64,000 bases of DNA from contig JAFZWQ010000024.1 of NCBI GenBank assembly GCA_017617235.1, forward strand, positions 1-64,000, written 5' to 3'. This stretch comes from Bacteroidaceae bacterium. GTDB lineage: Bacteria; Bacteroidota; Bacteroidia; Bacteroidales; Bacteroidaceae. The notes beneath the pieces are model-generated. The model worked only from the letters and a program-made list of their open reading frames with translations, did not search any database and was not told the origin of the DNA. Below, in pieces: positions 24,858 through 35,057 of the stretch. The translations under genes were made by a program, and so were the position numbers. Position 1 is the first letter of the stretch; every line of letters starts with the position of its first letter.

Positions 24858-27800
24858 GGTAATCGAAGCGCCGTCGTAGTAATGGCGAAGGATGTCGTCG
24901 TAGGCGTGTCCCTGCGAAGCCATCACCGCAGCTCCTATCTGACACAGTCCCACACCATGTCCCCATCCCGCACCATGCAGGATGAAACGCTGTGGTATTA
25001 CCGGCTCATTGGTTCCATTGGCTTCCTCAGGCTCATAGGTCACAGTGAAATTCGATGATTTTAGGTGCGATTTGCTCAGCGTTCGCCTGATTTCCAATTC
25101 TTTACCAATAGTGAATGAGGCTTCAGTTCCTACAATTTTCAGTCGAACCAGATGACCGCTTTCTCCGCGTTCAACGTCTTCCAGCCGGACAATCTGTCCC
25201 AAATCGCGTCCTAACCGTTCCGTTATGATATCGTGCAGTTCCTGTTGGGTATATTCCACCGTCCAACGATAGAAGTCTTGCGTCTCCTGGTCGTAATCAT
25301 TCAGCACTGTGGCGAGTAATTCGCGGTCGTTTGTGTTGCAATACGGGTCACTGACGGAATGCAGGTAGGAATGAGGCTGATTCTCCCAGCAATTTTCGAA
25401 GTCGTTGGTCTGGCCGCCACAACATTTTCCGAATCGCGTGTCGCACACTTCTCCCTCACTAGTCAACACCTGTCCACGAGTCTCTTCAATAGCGCGTTGT
25501 ACTTGCGGACTGATTTGTCGACTGATGCCTTGATATCGCTGACAATGGTCGTCGGCACAGACATCGAAGATAGTATGTTCCTCTTGGTCGTGCCAGCGTA
25601 TGAGTTCGGTATCCGTTTTCTTAAATTGGAAGAAGGCTTGTGCCGGTCCCTTTTTGCGCTTTTCCATCTGTGCCAACAGCCACGAACGACTGATTACAGC
25701 ACTTGCTTTTAGGAATTCCAACGGACAGGTTGCTTTCATTTCACTACTGATAACACTGGCCAAGTATTGTTCGGAAGGCAGCACATTGATTGCCACGATT
25801 TTGCCTTCATCCACTACCAATTGCAATTTGCCCTGGAAGGTTTGTATTTCCTGACGTTCCCAATGAAAATCTTTACCAATAGTTACATCATGCAAACTGA
25901 ATGTTGCTTTTTCATCCGTGGGTCGTAGCGTCAGGTCGTGATAGATGTTACCATTCCACTTCAATGCACCATCCTCGATAGTTACGGTCTGTGTACCCGA
26001 TACCACTGCGCCTTTAGCACGATATTCACCGTTAAGCGTAAATTTAAGCACATCGGTTGTCATAATGCCGACCGAAACTTCGGGTTCGGACGCTCTTCCG
26101 TCCTCCCCCATAATGGGGAGGGGCTGTGCAGCCGTGTTAGCGTCACCCATTACGGGAGGATTTAGAGGAGTCCCTTTGATTTTGTCAATGACTGGTACGA
26201 GTTCCTCCTCCGTCATCGTTACCTCACGCAGAATGCTGATGGCTTGTTCTGCATTGATGCGGCGAAAATCCTGTTCGCGCGGTGTGATGATGAGACCGCC
26301 CATATCCAATGCCCCCGGACTGATAATCCACTGGTCATCGCCTTGTGCAAAATAACAGGAGGGACGGTGTTTCTTACGCGGAAAGACAAGGGTGATGATT
26401 TCATCTTCGCGCCCAGCTCCCCATTCCTGGTGCCAAGAGATGACATTCATACGGGGCTCAGGACTACCTTCGGGAATGGGTAGTGCATTGTAGAGACGCT
26501 GACATAATACGCTGTCTGGTGCAGTGGGCATGGAACGTATCACGAAGACAGGACATACCCATGTATTGAGCATGTACAAGCCACATCCACGTTTGTTCCC
26601 GCTATCTTCTAATTCTGCCTCCTGTTGGGCTGTAATGGGATAAAGTTTCTGGAGTTGTGTATCGTAGTTTTTCCAGTCGCGTTCTATGGGAAGGACACCT
26701 CGCAGACCAGCTTGCAGATGGCAATGGTCGGGGCATGAGGCACCACACTCCGGACCATTGTAGAAAACAATGTGACGTGGCATATTCCAGGCCAAATGCC
26801 TCAACGTATTGAAGTGTGCATAAATGGTCTGTGGCTGATGACGACGTGTAGGAATAGTCAGATGCCCAGGAAGAATGGGGAATGGATTGAGCAGTATTTC
26901 GTAATGTTTCTCTGTGGGCAGACAATGCTGCTCCTTGGGCCTATTGTGATTGCAGAGGAAACAGGGACGCTTTTGGATGTCTTTTGGGTCGATGCTGGCA
27001 CCAGTGCTTACAATGCGGGCGGGATTCCATTGTGCCATAATCGTCCCCTCGGTATCGCCCAGTGATTCCGTGAGCGTACGAGTTTGCACATTGGCGAGGG
27101 CTGCATAACGCTCTGCAGCTTCATGCCAACTGGCAATTTCAGAAGCATGAAAATGCTCGATTTCATCGGCATTTACTTCATGTTGCCACAATTTGTTCAG
27201 GCGTTGGCGGGCACGTATCTCGTGGGTTCGCAATTGGTCTTTATAAAGATTATTCCGATTTACGGCTTCCGTTGAGAGTGCCGCATCGCTGTTTCCCTCC
27301 CATCGACGGCATAAATACAGTTCATCGTAGATGCGCCCGATGCGATAGCGACGACTCAACATCAGTCCCAGGGCATAGTCCTCGCCATAGCTGGTGTTGG
27401 GGATTTGTATCTCGCGCAAAACCGGTGTGAAGAAAGCACGGGGTGCGCCCAAACCATTGATGCGCAATGCATTGTTACGCCCGTTGGCTTCTGTCCACTC
27501 GCTGTGATCGATGAGTCCTGGTGGTAATGTTTCCAGTTGGAAGTTACACATACGATACGAACCAATGACCATTGCGGCTCCTTCCTGATAAAAGGTATCG
27601 ACAATACGTTGCAGCGCCTGTGGCGAAGAATAGAGGTCATCGCTGTCGAGCTGCACGGCAAATCTTCCGCATCGCTGGTCGTGTATGGCCAGGTTCCAGC
27701 ATCCGCCAATTCCCAGGTCGTTCCTTTCGGGAATGAGGTGGACCAATGTCCCGTTTGTTGCGATATCATCACAACTTAAAGAACGAAGCAGTTCGGTGGT

Positions 27801-28625
27801 CCCGTCTGTAGAATGGTTGTCGATAACGATGACATTGAAAGGGAACGTCGTTTGTTGGGAGAGTGCTGAACGAACGGCATCCTCGATGGTACGCACACGA
27901 TTGCGGACAGGAATGATAACTGAAGCCTCGACTGGCATTTCCGGACGATCCAGAATAATCTGGTCATATTCTCCAGCTGCCAGATGGGCATTGATTTGAC
28001 GCAGGTGACGGGTGACAGCACGTTCCATCTCGATTTGACGGCTGCGATTACGCGGGTCAACATAGTCAAATTGCTTCTGCCCACTTAACCGGGTGTCGGT
28101 CTCAACTTCTGTATATAGGTATTCGGTGACATGGAGCGGCAAACAGGTACGGCTGAGGAAAAGCCTCAGATCATAGAGTCCCGCATGCTGATAGGGGTGC
28201 TGCATGTCCTGTTGGAAGTATTCCTTGAGGCATTCTGTGCGTAATAGCAATACAGATCCCATGGCAAAATCATCGCGTACGCTTCCTAACTGGTAGTCGA
28301 TGAGTGGACGATGTTCACGTTTGCCATCAGGCAGTATGGTATCATGGTCGGCATACACGAGCGAGGCGCCACTGTCATCTGCAATGGTTACCAATCGACT
28401 CAGCGCCTGATAACCCAGTTCCAACGGCCACGTTTTCATATATATAAGGGTATACCGTGCCAGTGAGAGGTTCGCAATTTGCTGCAGGGCACGCGTAGAG
28501 TAGGGTGGTTCGGTCAGCTGGTGTATGTTAGCTACATTCGGGTCTGTCCGAAACTGCTCGAGTGTCTGTTGGACCTGCTCCTCATTTTCGTAAGGAATGA
28601 AGCAATCAATGGATGGATGTGTCAT
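24846..28625 (-). CDS. GT2 glycosyltransferase / HIT-type phosphorylase-like / SpoIID fusion protein
   Basis: 1259 residues from the ATG at 28625, which follows a promoter box; an upstream Met at 28871 would read through the promoters. Three parts are visible. (1) Residues 1-230 look like a degenerate GT-A domain, then 233-445 a GT2 domain with [23 protein letters not shown] and LDSDD (DxD). (2) Residues 545-800 contain CFLC (555-558) and the HCHLQ motif (634-638) of the GalT/Ap4A-phosphorylase branch of the HIT superfamily (DUF4922-like). (3) Residues 849-1259 are a SpoIID/LytB domain with [15 protein letters not shown] and [11 protein letters not shown]. No signal peptide is seen, odd for SpoIID, which acts on peptidoglycan outside the cell. 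A 30-residue repeat-derived insert (818-848) joins parts 2 and 3. Confidence 0.85.
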   Translation of the reverse strand: MTHPSIDCFIPYENEEQVQQTLEQFRTDPNVANIHQLTEPPYSTRALQQIANLSLARYTLIYMKTWPLELGYQALSRLVTIADDSGASLVYADHDTILPDGKREHRPLIDYQLGSVRDDFAMGSVLLLRTECLKEYFQQDMQHPYQHAGLYDLRLFLSRTCLPLHVTEYLYTEVETDTRLSGQKQFDYVDPRNRSRQIEMERAVTRHLRQINAHLAAGEYDQIILDRPEMPVEASVIIPVRNRVRTIEDAVRSALSQQTTFPFNVIVIDNHSTDGTTELLRSLSCDDIATNGTLVHLIPERNDLGIGGCWNLAIHDQRCGRFAVQLDSDDLYSSPQALQRIVDTFYQEGAAMVIGSYRMCNFQLETLPPGLIDHSEWTEANGRNNALRINGLGAPRAFFTPVLREIQIPNTSYGEDYALGLMLSRRYRIGRIYDELYLCRRWEGNSDAALSTEAVNRNNLYKDQLRTHEIRARQRLNKLWQHEVNADEIEHFHASEIASWHEAAERYAALANVQTRTLTESLGDTEGTIMAQWNPARIVSTGASIDPKDIQKRPCFLCNHNRPKEQHCLPTEKHYEILLNPFPILPGHLTIPTRRHQPQTIYAHFNTLRHLAWNMPRHIVFYNGPECGASCPDHCHLQAGLRGVLPIERDWKNYDTQLQKLYPITAQQEAELEDSGNKRGCGLYMLNTWVCPVFVIRSMPTAPDSVLCQRLYNALPIPEGSPEPRMNVISWHQEWGAGREDEIITLVFPRKKHRPSCYFAQGDDQWIISPGALDMGGLIITPREQDFRRINAEQAISILREVTMTEEELVPVIDKIKGTPLNPPVMGDANTAAQPLPIMGEDGRASEPEVSVGIMTTDVLKFTLNGEYRAKGAVVSGTQTVTIEDGALKWNGNIYHDLTLRPTDEKATFSLHDVTIGKDFHWERQEIQTFQGKLQLVVDEGKIVAINVLPSEQYLASVISSEMKATCPLEFLKASAVISRSWLLAQMEKRKKGPAQAFFQFKKTDTELIRWHDQEEHTIFDVCADDHCQRYQGISRQISPQVQRAIEETRGQVLTSEGEVCDTRFGKCCGGQTNDFENCWENQPHSYLHSVSDPYCNTNDRELLATVLNDYDQETQDFYRWTVEYTQQELHDIITERLGRDLGQIVRLEDVERGESGHLVRLKIVGTEASFTIGKELEIRRTLSKSHLKSSNFTVTYEPEEANGTNEPVIPQRFILHGAGWGHGVGLCQIGAAVMASQGHAYDDILRHYYDGASITKKY

Positions 28626-28645
28626 TTCGCTCTTGTTTTTGCATA

Positions 28646-28653
28646 CAAACTTA
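28646..28653 (-). promoter_or_regulatory. Promoter -7 box (TAAGTTTG) for the fusion gene
   Basis: TAnnTTTG box on the minus strand, 20 bases upstream of the ATG at 28625. It supports that start over the upstream Met. Confidence 0.65.
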
Positions 28654-28696
28654 CGAAAAAGTAATGACATACCGGCTTCGTTCCGGATTTTTTTTG

Positions 28697-28704
28697 TACA
28701 TTTG
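28697..28704 (+). promoter_or_regulatory. Promoter -7 box (TACATTTG) for the rhamnose operon
   Basis: TAnnTTTG box 33 bases before the rhaB ATG. No good TTTG box about 20 bases upstream, as expected if an activator is needed, but this is inference. Confidence 0.6.
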
Positions 28705-28737
28705 TCCACATTAATGAATATATCAACCCTGACAACC

Positions 28738-30198
28738 ATGAAATATTTTCTTGCCGTGGACTTGGGTGCCACAAGTGGACGTACTGTATTATCGACATTC
28801 GACGGAAATCGTGTGGAAATGCAGGAATGGACACGTTTCTGCAATCCGCAGATTCCCATACTAGGCCACATCTTTTGGGATTTACCACATCTTTACAACG
28901 AAATTCTGGTTGCCCTGCGCAAAGTTGCCGATGAAGGTATAGAATTGACCTCTCTAGGCATTGATACTTGGGGTGTCGATTTTGCGTTCTTCGGCAAGGA
29001 TGGGCAGTTGTTAGGGCTGCCTTACTGTTACCGAGACAGTCATACCGATGGTGCTGTTGAACGGTTCTTCGAACAATATATGCCAGCCCGTGAACTGTAC
29101 CAGCGTACGGGCATTCAGTTTATGTCTTTCAATTCGCTGTTCCAGTTAGAAACCTTGTGTCGTAATGGCTGTGAGGCCCTTGACAAAGCAGAAAAGATAC
29201 TTTTCATTCCCGATGCATTGACCTATATGCTGACAGGGCAGTCCGTATGCGAGCAGACCATCCTGAGCACCAGCCAGATGATGAACCCCGAAACGGGCGA
29301 CATAGATGAGAAATTGTTAGGTTTATTGCGACTCACTCGCAACAAACTGGGAAAATTGGTTCAGCCTGGACACCAGGCCGGCCGGCTTACCGAGCAAGTG
29401 CAAACAGCAACTGGCGTGGGATCTGTTCCCGTGATTTGCGTTGCCGGACACGATACGGCATCGGCTGTCGCAGCTGTCCCTGCCGAGGATGGCGAATATG
29501 CATATCTTTCGTGTGGCACATGGTCACTCTTGGGTATCGAAAGCAGCCATCCCATTATCAATGAAGAAAGTTTCCAGTACAACTTTACCAACGAAGGCGG
29601 TTTGGACGGCACAACCCGATTCCTAAAGAATATTTGCGGATTATGGCTTTTCGAAAACTGTCGTAAGGAGTTCAAAGATGTGCCGGCAGATGTAAACGAA
29701 CTGAATGCCCTGTGTCACACTTCCAGTTTCAATGGCTTGATTCAACCCGACGACCCTATGTTTGCCCATCCCGACAGCATGACGGCAGCTATCCGTCAGT
29801 TCTGTCGTCAGACTGGACAGGCAGAACCACAAAGCCCTGCCGACTATGTGCGTTGTATTTTCCGTTCGCTGGCTCTCCGCTATCGTCAAATATTGGAAAT
29901 CCTTGATGAAATGGCCGATTTCTCCATCCGAAAGCTTCATGTAATTGGAGGAGGTTCCCTGAACAAACATCTGATGCAGTGGGCTGCCGATGCCACGAAT
30001 CTGCCCATTATTGCTGGGCCAGCTGAAGGTACAGCTTTGGGCAACACCCTGGTTCAGGTTCGTGCTGCAGGAGGAGTTGACACACTGACCGAAATGCGTC
30101 GCATTGTGGCTCGCAGTGTAGAATTGAAGACCTACATGCCCAATCACACTCCCGATTGGGATGAGGCATATGAACGATTCAAATCCTTAAATAGTTAA
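28738..30198 (+). CDS. rhaB: L-rhamnulokinase
   Basis: Phosphorylates L-rhamnulose at O-1. 486 residues from the ATG at 28738 ([15 protein letters not shown]), which matches the FGGY-kinase phosphate-1 motif at the N-terminus; the frame further upstream crosses the promoter box. [11 protein letters not shown] (about 76-86), GHDTASA (about 236) and the C-terminal [11 protein letters not shown] (adenosine motif) are typical of rhamnulokinase. First gene of rhaB-rhaA-MFS-rhaD-rhaM, 18 bases before rhaA. Confidence 0.95.
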   Translation: MKYFLAVDLGATSGRTVLSTFDGNRVEMQEWTRFCNPQIPILGHIFWDLPHLYNEILVALRKVADEGIELTSLGIDTWGVDFAFFGKDGQLLGLPYCYRDSHTDGAVERFFEQYMPARELYQRTGIQFMSFNSLFQLETLCRNGCEALDKAEKILFIPDALTYMLTGQSVCEQTILSTSQMMNPETGDIDEKLLGLLRLTRNKLGKLVQPGHQAGRLTEQVQTATGVGSVPVICVAGHDTASAVAAVPAEDGEYAYLSCGTWSLLGIESSHPIINEESFQYNFTNEGGLDGTTRFLKNICGLWLFENCRKEFKDVPADVNELNALCHTSSFNGLIQPDDPMFAHPDSMTAAIRQFCRQTGQAEPQSPADYVRCIFRSLALRYRQILEILDEMADFSIRKLHVIGGGSLNKHLMQWAADATNLPIIAGPAEGTALGNTLVQVRAAGGVDTLTEMRRIVARSVELKTYMPNHTPDWDEAYERFKSLNS

Positions 30199-30216
30199 AT
30201 CATAAAATATATAAAT

Positions 30217-31470
30217 ATGAAGGAAACATTGGTACAGCGCGCCTATGAAGTGGCTCGCGAACGCTACGCCGAAGTGGGTGTAGACACAGAGAAAGTGTTG
30301 GGACAGTTGCAGGACTTCCACCTGTCGATGCACTGTTGGCAGGCCGACGATGTCGTGGGCTTCGAAGTGCAGGCCGGTAACCTCTCCGGTGGTATCCAGG
30401 CTACAGGAAACTATCCTGGTCGTGCCCGTAATATCGACGAACTGCGTCAGGACATCCTGAAAGCTAAGAGCCTGATTCCTGGTACGCACCGACTGAACTT
30501 GCACGAGATATATGGCGATTTCCAAGGAAAGGTCGTGGACCGTGATGAAGTGGACGCTTCGTACTTCCAGTCGTGGATAGAGTGGGGTAGGGAGAATGAT
30601 ACAAAGCTTGACTTCAACTCCAGCAGTTTCTCACACCCCAAGAGTGGCAGTCTGTCGCTGTCGAACCCCGACAAGGGCATCCGTCAGTTCTGGATCGAGC
30701 ACACGAAGCGTTGCCGCGATATTGCCAATGCCATGGGTGAGGCGCAGGGTGACTCCTGTATCATGAACCTGTGGGTACACGATGGACAGAAGGACCAGAG
30801 TGTAAACCACTATCTCTATCGTCAGCTACTCCGTGAGAGTCTCGATGAAATCTTTGAAAAGCCGCAGCCCATGATGAAGGATTGTATCGAGGGTAAGGTC
30901 TTTGGTATAGGTCTGGAAAGTTTTACTGTAGGCAGTCATGATTTTTATACCGCCTATGCTGCCCAGCATAACAAGATTCTGACGATTGATACGGGCCACT
31001 ATCATCCTACAGAAAGCCCTGCCGACAAGGTCAGTGCCGTATTGCAGTTCGTACCTGAATTGATGTTGCATGTATCGCGTCCCGTACGTTGGGACAGCGA
31101 CCACGTAACTTTGATGGACGACCCCACATTGGAATTGTTCCAGGAAATCGTACGTGCAAAGGCGTTGGATCGTGTTCACTATGGTCTGGACTACTTCGAT
31201 GCCAGCATCAATCGTGTAGGAGCTTATGTTACGGGCAGTCGCGCCGCCCAGCGTTGTATGACCCGCGCTCTGTTGGAACCCACAGCTCAAATCAGTCAGT
31301 TGGAACTTGCAGGCAAGGGCTTCGAGACCTTGGCTCTGCTTGAGGAGTGCAAGTCGCTGCCTTGGGCTGCTGTTTATGATGAGTTCTGTCTGCGCAACAA
31401 TGTGCCTGTAGGTCAGGATTTTATCACCGAGGTTGAGAAGTACGAACGTGACGTAACAAGCAAAAGATGA
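30217..31470 (+). CDS. rhaA: L-rhamnose isomerase
   Basis: Converts L-rhamnose to L-rhamnulose with divalent metal ions. 417 residues, as usual. Recognisable segments include HCWQADDVVGFE, GTHRLNLHEIYGD, the metal-site WVHDGQKDQSVNHYLYR and TIDTGHYHPTE. The TGA stop overlaps the ATG of the transporter gene, so the two are translationally coupled. Confidence 0.97.
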   Translation: MKETLVQRAYEVARERYAEVGVDTEKVLGQLQDFHLSMHCWQADDVVGFEVQAGNLSGGIQATGNYPGRARNIDELRQDILKAKSLIPGTHRLNLHEIYGDFQGKVVDRDEVDASYFQSWIEWGRENDTKLDFNSSSFSHPKSGSLSLSNPDKGIRQFWIEHTKRCRDIANAMGEAQGDSCIMNLWVHDGQKDQSVNHYLYRQLLRESLDEIFEKPQPMMKDCIEGKVFGIGLESFTVGSHDFYTAYAAQHNKILTIDTGHYHPTESPADKVSAVLQFVPELMLHVSRPVRWDSDHVTLMDDPTLELFQEIVRAKALDRVHYGLDYFDASINRVGAYVTGSRAAQRCMTRALLEPTAQISQLELAGKGFETLALLEECKSLPWAAVYDEFCLRNNVPVGQDFITEVEKYERDVTSKR

Positions 31471-32795
31471 AAGACAATAGCCTGAAAAGCACCATTGCGG
31501 TGTCGCTGACCAACTATCTGGATGCGGGTGCCATTGTAGCAGGTGCCAGTGGTATCACGTTGTGGCAAAACTATTTAGGGCTGAGCGAGATGCATCTCGG
31601 ATGGCTCAATGCCATCAGTGCCAATGCCTTGGGCGCAGCTATCGGAGCCATTATTGGTGGTTTCCTTGCTGATAGGTTTGGACGTAAGTTCATCTTCACC
31701 TACAACTTGCTGGTATATATGCTGGGTGTGGTCATCGTCATGCTGTCCGTGAACTTTCCTATGCTCCTCTGCGGTTTTCTCATCACAGGCATCTCTGTGG
31801 GTATAGGCGTTCCTGCCTCATGGACCTATATCTCCGAGAGTTCGGAGGTGGGCAATCGCGGTCGTAACATTTGCATCTCGCAGATGTCGTGGGGCGTAGG
31901 CCCGATGATGATACTTTTGTTGGGCATGTTCTTTGCCCCTGGAGGTTACCTTTTCGGATGGGTCGAAACGATTGGACATGCCATAGGTGGTGCGGACCTC
32001 GCAGGCGATGCCCTTAATGTGTTTTCGTCGCGCGTCGTCTTCTTTTCTCTTTTTGTGGTTGCTTTCATTGCTTGGCTTTTGCAGAGACAATTGGATGAGA
32101 GTAAGGAGTTTACGGCCAACCAAGAAAAGAAGAGCAGTATTGTAGATAACATCAAACTGTTATTTACCAACCGTATTGCCGTCCGCACTGCAGCTTTCCT
32201 TGCTGCGATTTATCTCACATGGAACCTCGTGGCTTCCGTGATGGGTTTCTTCCTGCCCCACATCTACGAGACAGCAGGCGGTGTTACTAACGAGCAGGCA
32301 AACTGGTTGAGTTGCGTCCTTTGGTTCTGTACCGTAGCCACTACTGCCATTCTCTCGAAGTTTATCGACCGCACCAGCCACAAGTTCATTTATGTGCTGG
32401 GGCTCCTTGTGGCCATTTCACCTTGGGCGATGGTAGTAACAACGGGCATCGGCAGTGCAGCATCGCTTTGGGCATTTGCCATTCTATGGGGTATCGAGGG
32501 CGGCTTGAGCGTGCAGATATTCTACGCCCTCTGGGGTAGTGAACTCTTCCCTGCTAAGTTCCGCGCTGGTGCTCAGGGACTTATGTTTTTCGTTGTCCGT
32601 GGTCTCTCCGCTGTTTGGGGGCTCGTCTTTACCTATATCTATGGAGAAAATGGAGAAGGCTTCACACTTGCGGCCTACTGCATGATAGCACTCCTTGTTC
32701 TTTCCCTTATTATCGGCGTCATTGGTTGTCCCAACACTCGTGGCAAGTCGCTGGAACAAATCACTCGCGAGCGCTATGGCTCTTCTGTGTCGTAA
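31467..32795 (+). CDS. MFS sugar transporter, probable rhamnose permease
   Basis: 442 residues with about twelve membrane helices. The loop between helices 2 and 3 reads GGFLADRFGRKF, the GxxxDRxGRR signature of the major facilitator superfamily, and a S-W-T-Y-I-S-E-S segment resembles the PESPR-type region of sugar porters. Its place inside the rhamnose operon, coupled to rhaA by a 4-base overlap, makes rhamnose uptake across the inner membrane the likely role. It is not an RhaT (DMT-type) rhamnose symporter. Confidence 0.88.
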   Translation: MKDNSLKSTIAVSLTNYLDAGAIVAGASGITLWQNYLGLSEMHLGWLNAISANALGAAIGAIIGGFLADRFGRKFIFTYNLLVYMLGVVIVMLSVNFPMLLCGFLITGISVGIGVPASWTYISESSEVGNRGRNICISQMSWGVGPMMILLLGMFFAPGGYLFGWVETIGHAIGGADLAGDALNVFSSRVVFFSLFVVAFIAWLLQRQLDESKEFTANQEKKSSIVDNIKLLFTNRIAVRTAAFLAAIYLTWNLVASVMGFFLPHIYETAGGVTNEQANWLSCVLWFCTVATTAILSKFIDRTSHKFIYVLGLLVAISPWAMVVTTGIGSAASLWAFAILWGIEGGLSVQIFYALWGSELFPAKFRAGAQGLMFFVVRGLSAVWGLVFTYIYGENGEGFTLAAYCMIALLVLSLIIGVIGCPNTRGKSLEQITRERYGSSVS

Positions 32796-32824
32796 TTACG
32801 AAATAACGATATAACGAAATAAAA

Positions 32825-33637
32825 ATGAAAAGTGTTTTAGAAGGAAGGCCTGCATTGAAGGCCGAAGTAGAGAAAGTGGCCGAGGTGGCAGGTTACCTTT
32901 GGCAAAAAGGATGGGCCGAGCGTAACGGTGGCAACATCACCGTGAATGTTACCGAACTTGTGGACGATGATATCCGCCAGATGCCGGCCATTGGTCCCGT
33001 TACCCCCATTGGACTGACCCTGCCCCATCTGAAAGGGTGCTATTTCTATTGTAAGGGTACGAACATGCGCATGCGCGACCTGGCCCGTCGTCCTATGGAA
33101 AACGGCAGCATCATCCGCATCCTGGACGATTGTGCCTCGTACGAGATGATTGCCGATAACCCCGTTCGCCCCACCAGCGAACTTCCCAGTCATCTGGCTG
33201 TTCACGACTATCTGTTGGCCAAGGGTTCTCCCTATCGTGCCAGCGTTCATACGCACCCCATCGAGTTAGTAGCCCTGACCCATAGCCAGAAATGGATGCA
33301 GAAAGACGTGGCCACCCGTATGCTGTGGTCGATGATTCCCGAGACAAAGGCTTTTTGTCCACGCGGTTTGGGCATGGTTCCCTACATGCTGCCCAGCAGT
33401 ACGGAATTGGCTGAGGCAACCATCCGCACCATCGATGATGACTATGACGTGGTGATGTGGGAAAAACATGGTGTGTTCGCCGTAGATGTCGATGTAATGG
33501 CCGCTTTCGACCAAATCGATGTCCTCAACAAGAGTGCTCTTATCTACATTCAGAGTCGCGCCATGGGTCACGAGCCCGAAGGCATGAGCGATGAGCAGAT
33601 GGCAGAAATGAGCCGTGCTTTTAACCTCCCCAAATAA
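32825..33637 (+). CDS. rhaD: Rhamnulose-1-phosphate aldolase
   Basis: Class II zinc aldolase that splits L-rhamnulose 1-phosphate into dihydroxyacetone phosphate and L-lactaldehyde. 270 residues. NGGNITV (34-40) binds phosphate; the zinc ligands are in HTH (142-144) and H215 (WEKHG), with Glu173 (IPET) as probable catalytic acid. Lies 29 bases after the transporter gene and 11 bases before rhaM. Confidence 0.96.
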   Translation: MKSVLEGRPALKAEVEKVAEVAGYLWQKGWAERNGGNITVNVTELVDDDIRQMPAIGPVTPIGLTLPHLKGCYFYCKGTNMRMRDLARRPMENGSIIRILDDCASYEMIADNPVRPTSELPSHLAVHDYLLAKGSPYRASVHTHPIELVALTHSQKWMQKDVATRMLWSMIPETKAFCPRGLGMVPYMLPSSTELAEATIRTIDDDYDVVMWEKHGVFAVDVDVMAAFDQIDVLNKSALIYIQSRAMGHEPEGMSDEQMAEMSRAFNLPK

Positions 33638-33648
33638 CTCGTAATTTT

Positions 33649-33966
33649 ATGAAGCGTTTTGCATTCAAGATGTTCCTGAAGCCAGGCTTCGAGGAAGAAT
33701 ACCAAAGACGGCATGCCGCCATCTGGCCCGAGTTGAAACAAATGATTAAGAACCAGGGTGTGGGTAACTACAGCATCTACTGGGACCGCGACACCAACAT
33801 CCTGTTCGCCTATCAGGAGTGTTCGGGCGAGGGCAGTTCGCAGGATACGGAGAACGTGGACCCCATCACCCAGCGTTGGTGGGACATGATGGCAGACATC
33901 ATGGAGGTGAATCCCGACAATTCGCCCGTCACGATTCCTCTGCCAGAGCTATTCCATATGGACTAA
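33649..33966 (+). CDS. rhaM: L-rhamnose mutarotase
   Basis: Interconverts the alpha and beta anomers of L-rhamnose. 105 residues, full length for the family. The catalytic-region His22 (RRHAAIWPEL) and the paired tryptophans in QRWWDMMADIM are present. Last gene of the rhamnose operon. No terminator hairpin is obvious; an AACGGCTAACGGCAAAAGGC stutter follows. Confidence 0.94.
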   Translation: MKRFAFKMFLKPGFEEEYQRRHAAIWPELKQMIKNQGVGNYSIYWDRDTNILFAYQECSGEGSSQDTENVDPITQRWWDMMADIMEVNPDNSPVTIPLPELFHMD

Positions 33967-33971
33967 TGTTT

Positions 33972-34028
33972 GGCTAACGGCTAACGGCAAAAGGCAAAAG
34001 TCCTGGGTGCAACATCCTTTCCCTTAGC
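33972..34028. repeat. CTAACGG / AGCCTTT stutter repeat between convergent genes
   Basis: Tandem GCTAACG and GCAAAAG units, then CCTTTAGCCCTTAG. The same TTAGCCTTTAGCC motif recurs at 42319-42332. Confidence 0.6.
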
Positions 34029-34030
34029 CT

Positions 34031-35050
34031 TTAGCCCTTAGACTTCAGTAATTTGCGTGCGGCTTCTATCAAGGAGTCGCGCCCTTTTTGTGCATCCGTC
34101 GAGTCGAGGGCACAAACAATATCCGGAGCAATGCCGAATTCTATCTGCTGCATGTCCTTATCGAACGAAGGCGAGGCACTGAAACGCACGGCCCAACCAT
34201 TGGGAAGTTCACTGCTGAAAGGCATGCCCGAACCTCCACCCGTTGTGTCGCCCAGCGTCTTTACAAGCGGACAGGCGCGCATGTTACGGATAAAGGTATT
34301 GCAGGCCGAATAGCATTCGCGGTTCTGTAAGACGATGACATTCTTCTGCCATCTGACACCTGTCGAGGGTTCCAGATACTCGGCCTTGGGAGCCGAAAAA
34401 TCGCTGTGTCCGCGTCCGGTCTTGAACTGACTGTATCCAACCAGGGTACGTTCGTTGGTGAAACGCTGACTGAAACGTTCGGCATAGGTGAGTTGGCCAC
34501 CCGTATTGCCTCGCACGTCAATGATGAGGCCGTCCGTCGAACGCAGGTAATAAAGCATGTCGTCCAGGTTCCCTTCCCCTATGCCATACGAGAACGATTC
34601 GTAAACAACATAACCGATATTGTCATCCAAGATACGATAATGCATTCCAGCCGCAATCTTGTAATCGGTGCCCAGATATTGGTCGCGCAGTTCCTGTGTC
34701 CAGTTGCGTGGATAATCCTCGAACCAGGCCCAGTAACGGCTGACGTCGGCCGAGGTATATAGGTTTACGTGCCCGTCTCGGAGTTCCGACAGCATATCCG
34801 TCAACACCTCCTGTAATTGGGCGTTTGTCATCTTCTCATTGATGCGTTTCCTGTATTGCGTGTGCACGGCGTTCCAATCCAGGCCTATGACCTTTGCCTT
34901 GTAGTCGAAGAAACAATAATGTTCATCCATGATTTTCCACAAAGCCTCGAAATTTCCTTCAGGTGTATTCTCGAACGTGTCCTCATTTACGCAACTTGCG
35001 AAAACGAGAACGATTGCCAACTGCAGGAAATATACGCAACGTTTCACCAT
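34031..35050 (-). CDS. S41 family peptidase lipoprotein
   Basis: 339 residues with a lipoprotein signal (LVFASC, Cys20). The tail-specific protease (C-terminal processing) fold is shown by LRDGHVNLY (90-98), DVRGNTGGQL (178-187) and the catalytic-serine segment RECYSACN (Ser248), followed by G-D-T-T-G-G-G-S-G. An N-terminal helical bundle (about 30-90) is present, but no PDZ domain is obvious. Likely tethered to the periplasmic side of a membrane; substrate unknown. It lies 7 bases downstream of the helicase gene on the same strand. Confidence 0.88.
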   Translation of the reverse strand: MVKRCVYFLQLAIVLVFASCVNEDTFENTPEGNFEALWKIMDEHYCFFDYKAKVIGLDWNAVHTQYRKRINEKMTNAQLQEVLTDMLSELRDGHVNLYTSADVSRYWAWFEDYPRNWTQELRDQYLGTDYKIAAGMHYRILDDNIGYVVYESFSYGIGEGNLDDMLYYLRSTDGLIIDVRGNTGGQLTYAERFSQRFTNERTLVGYSQFKTGRGHSDFSAPKAEYLEPSTGVRWQKNVIVLQNRECYSACNTFIRNMRACPLVKTLGDTTGGGSGMPFSSELPNGWAVRFSASPSFDKDMQQIEFGIAPDIVCALDSTDAQKGRDSLIEAARKLLKSKG

Positions 35051-35057
35051 GCAACGA

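Noticed and set aside
28626..28871. Extended N-terminus of the GT/HIT/SpoIID fusion
   Set aside because: It would run through its own promoter box and the rhaB start region; the ATG at 28625 directly precedes the GT-like domain.
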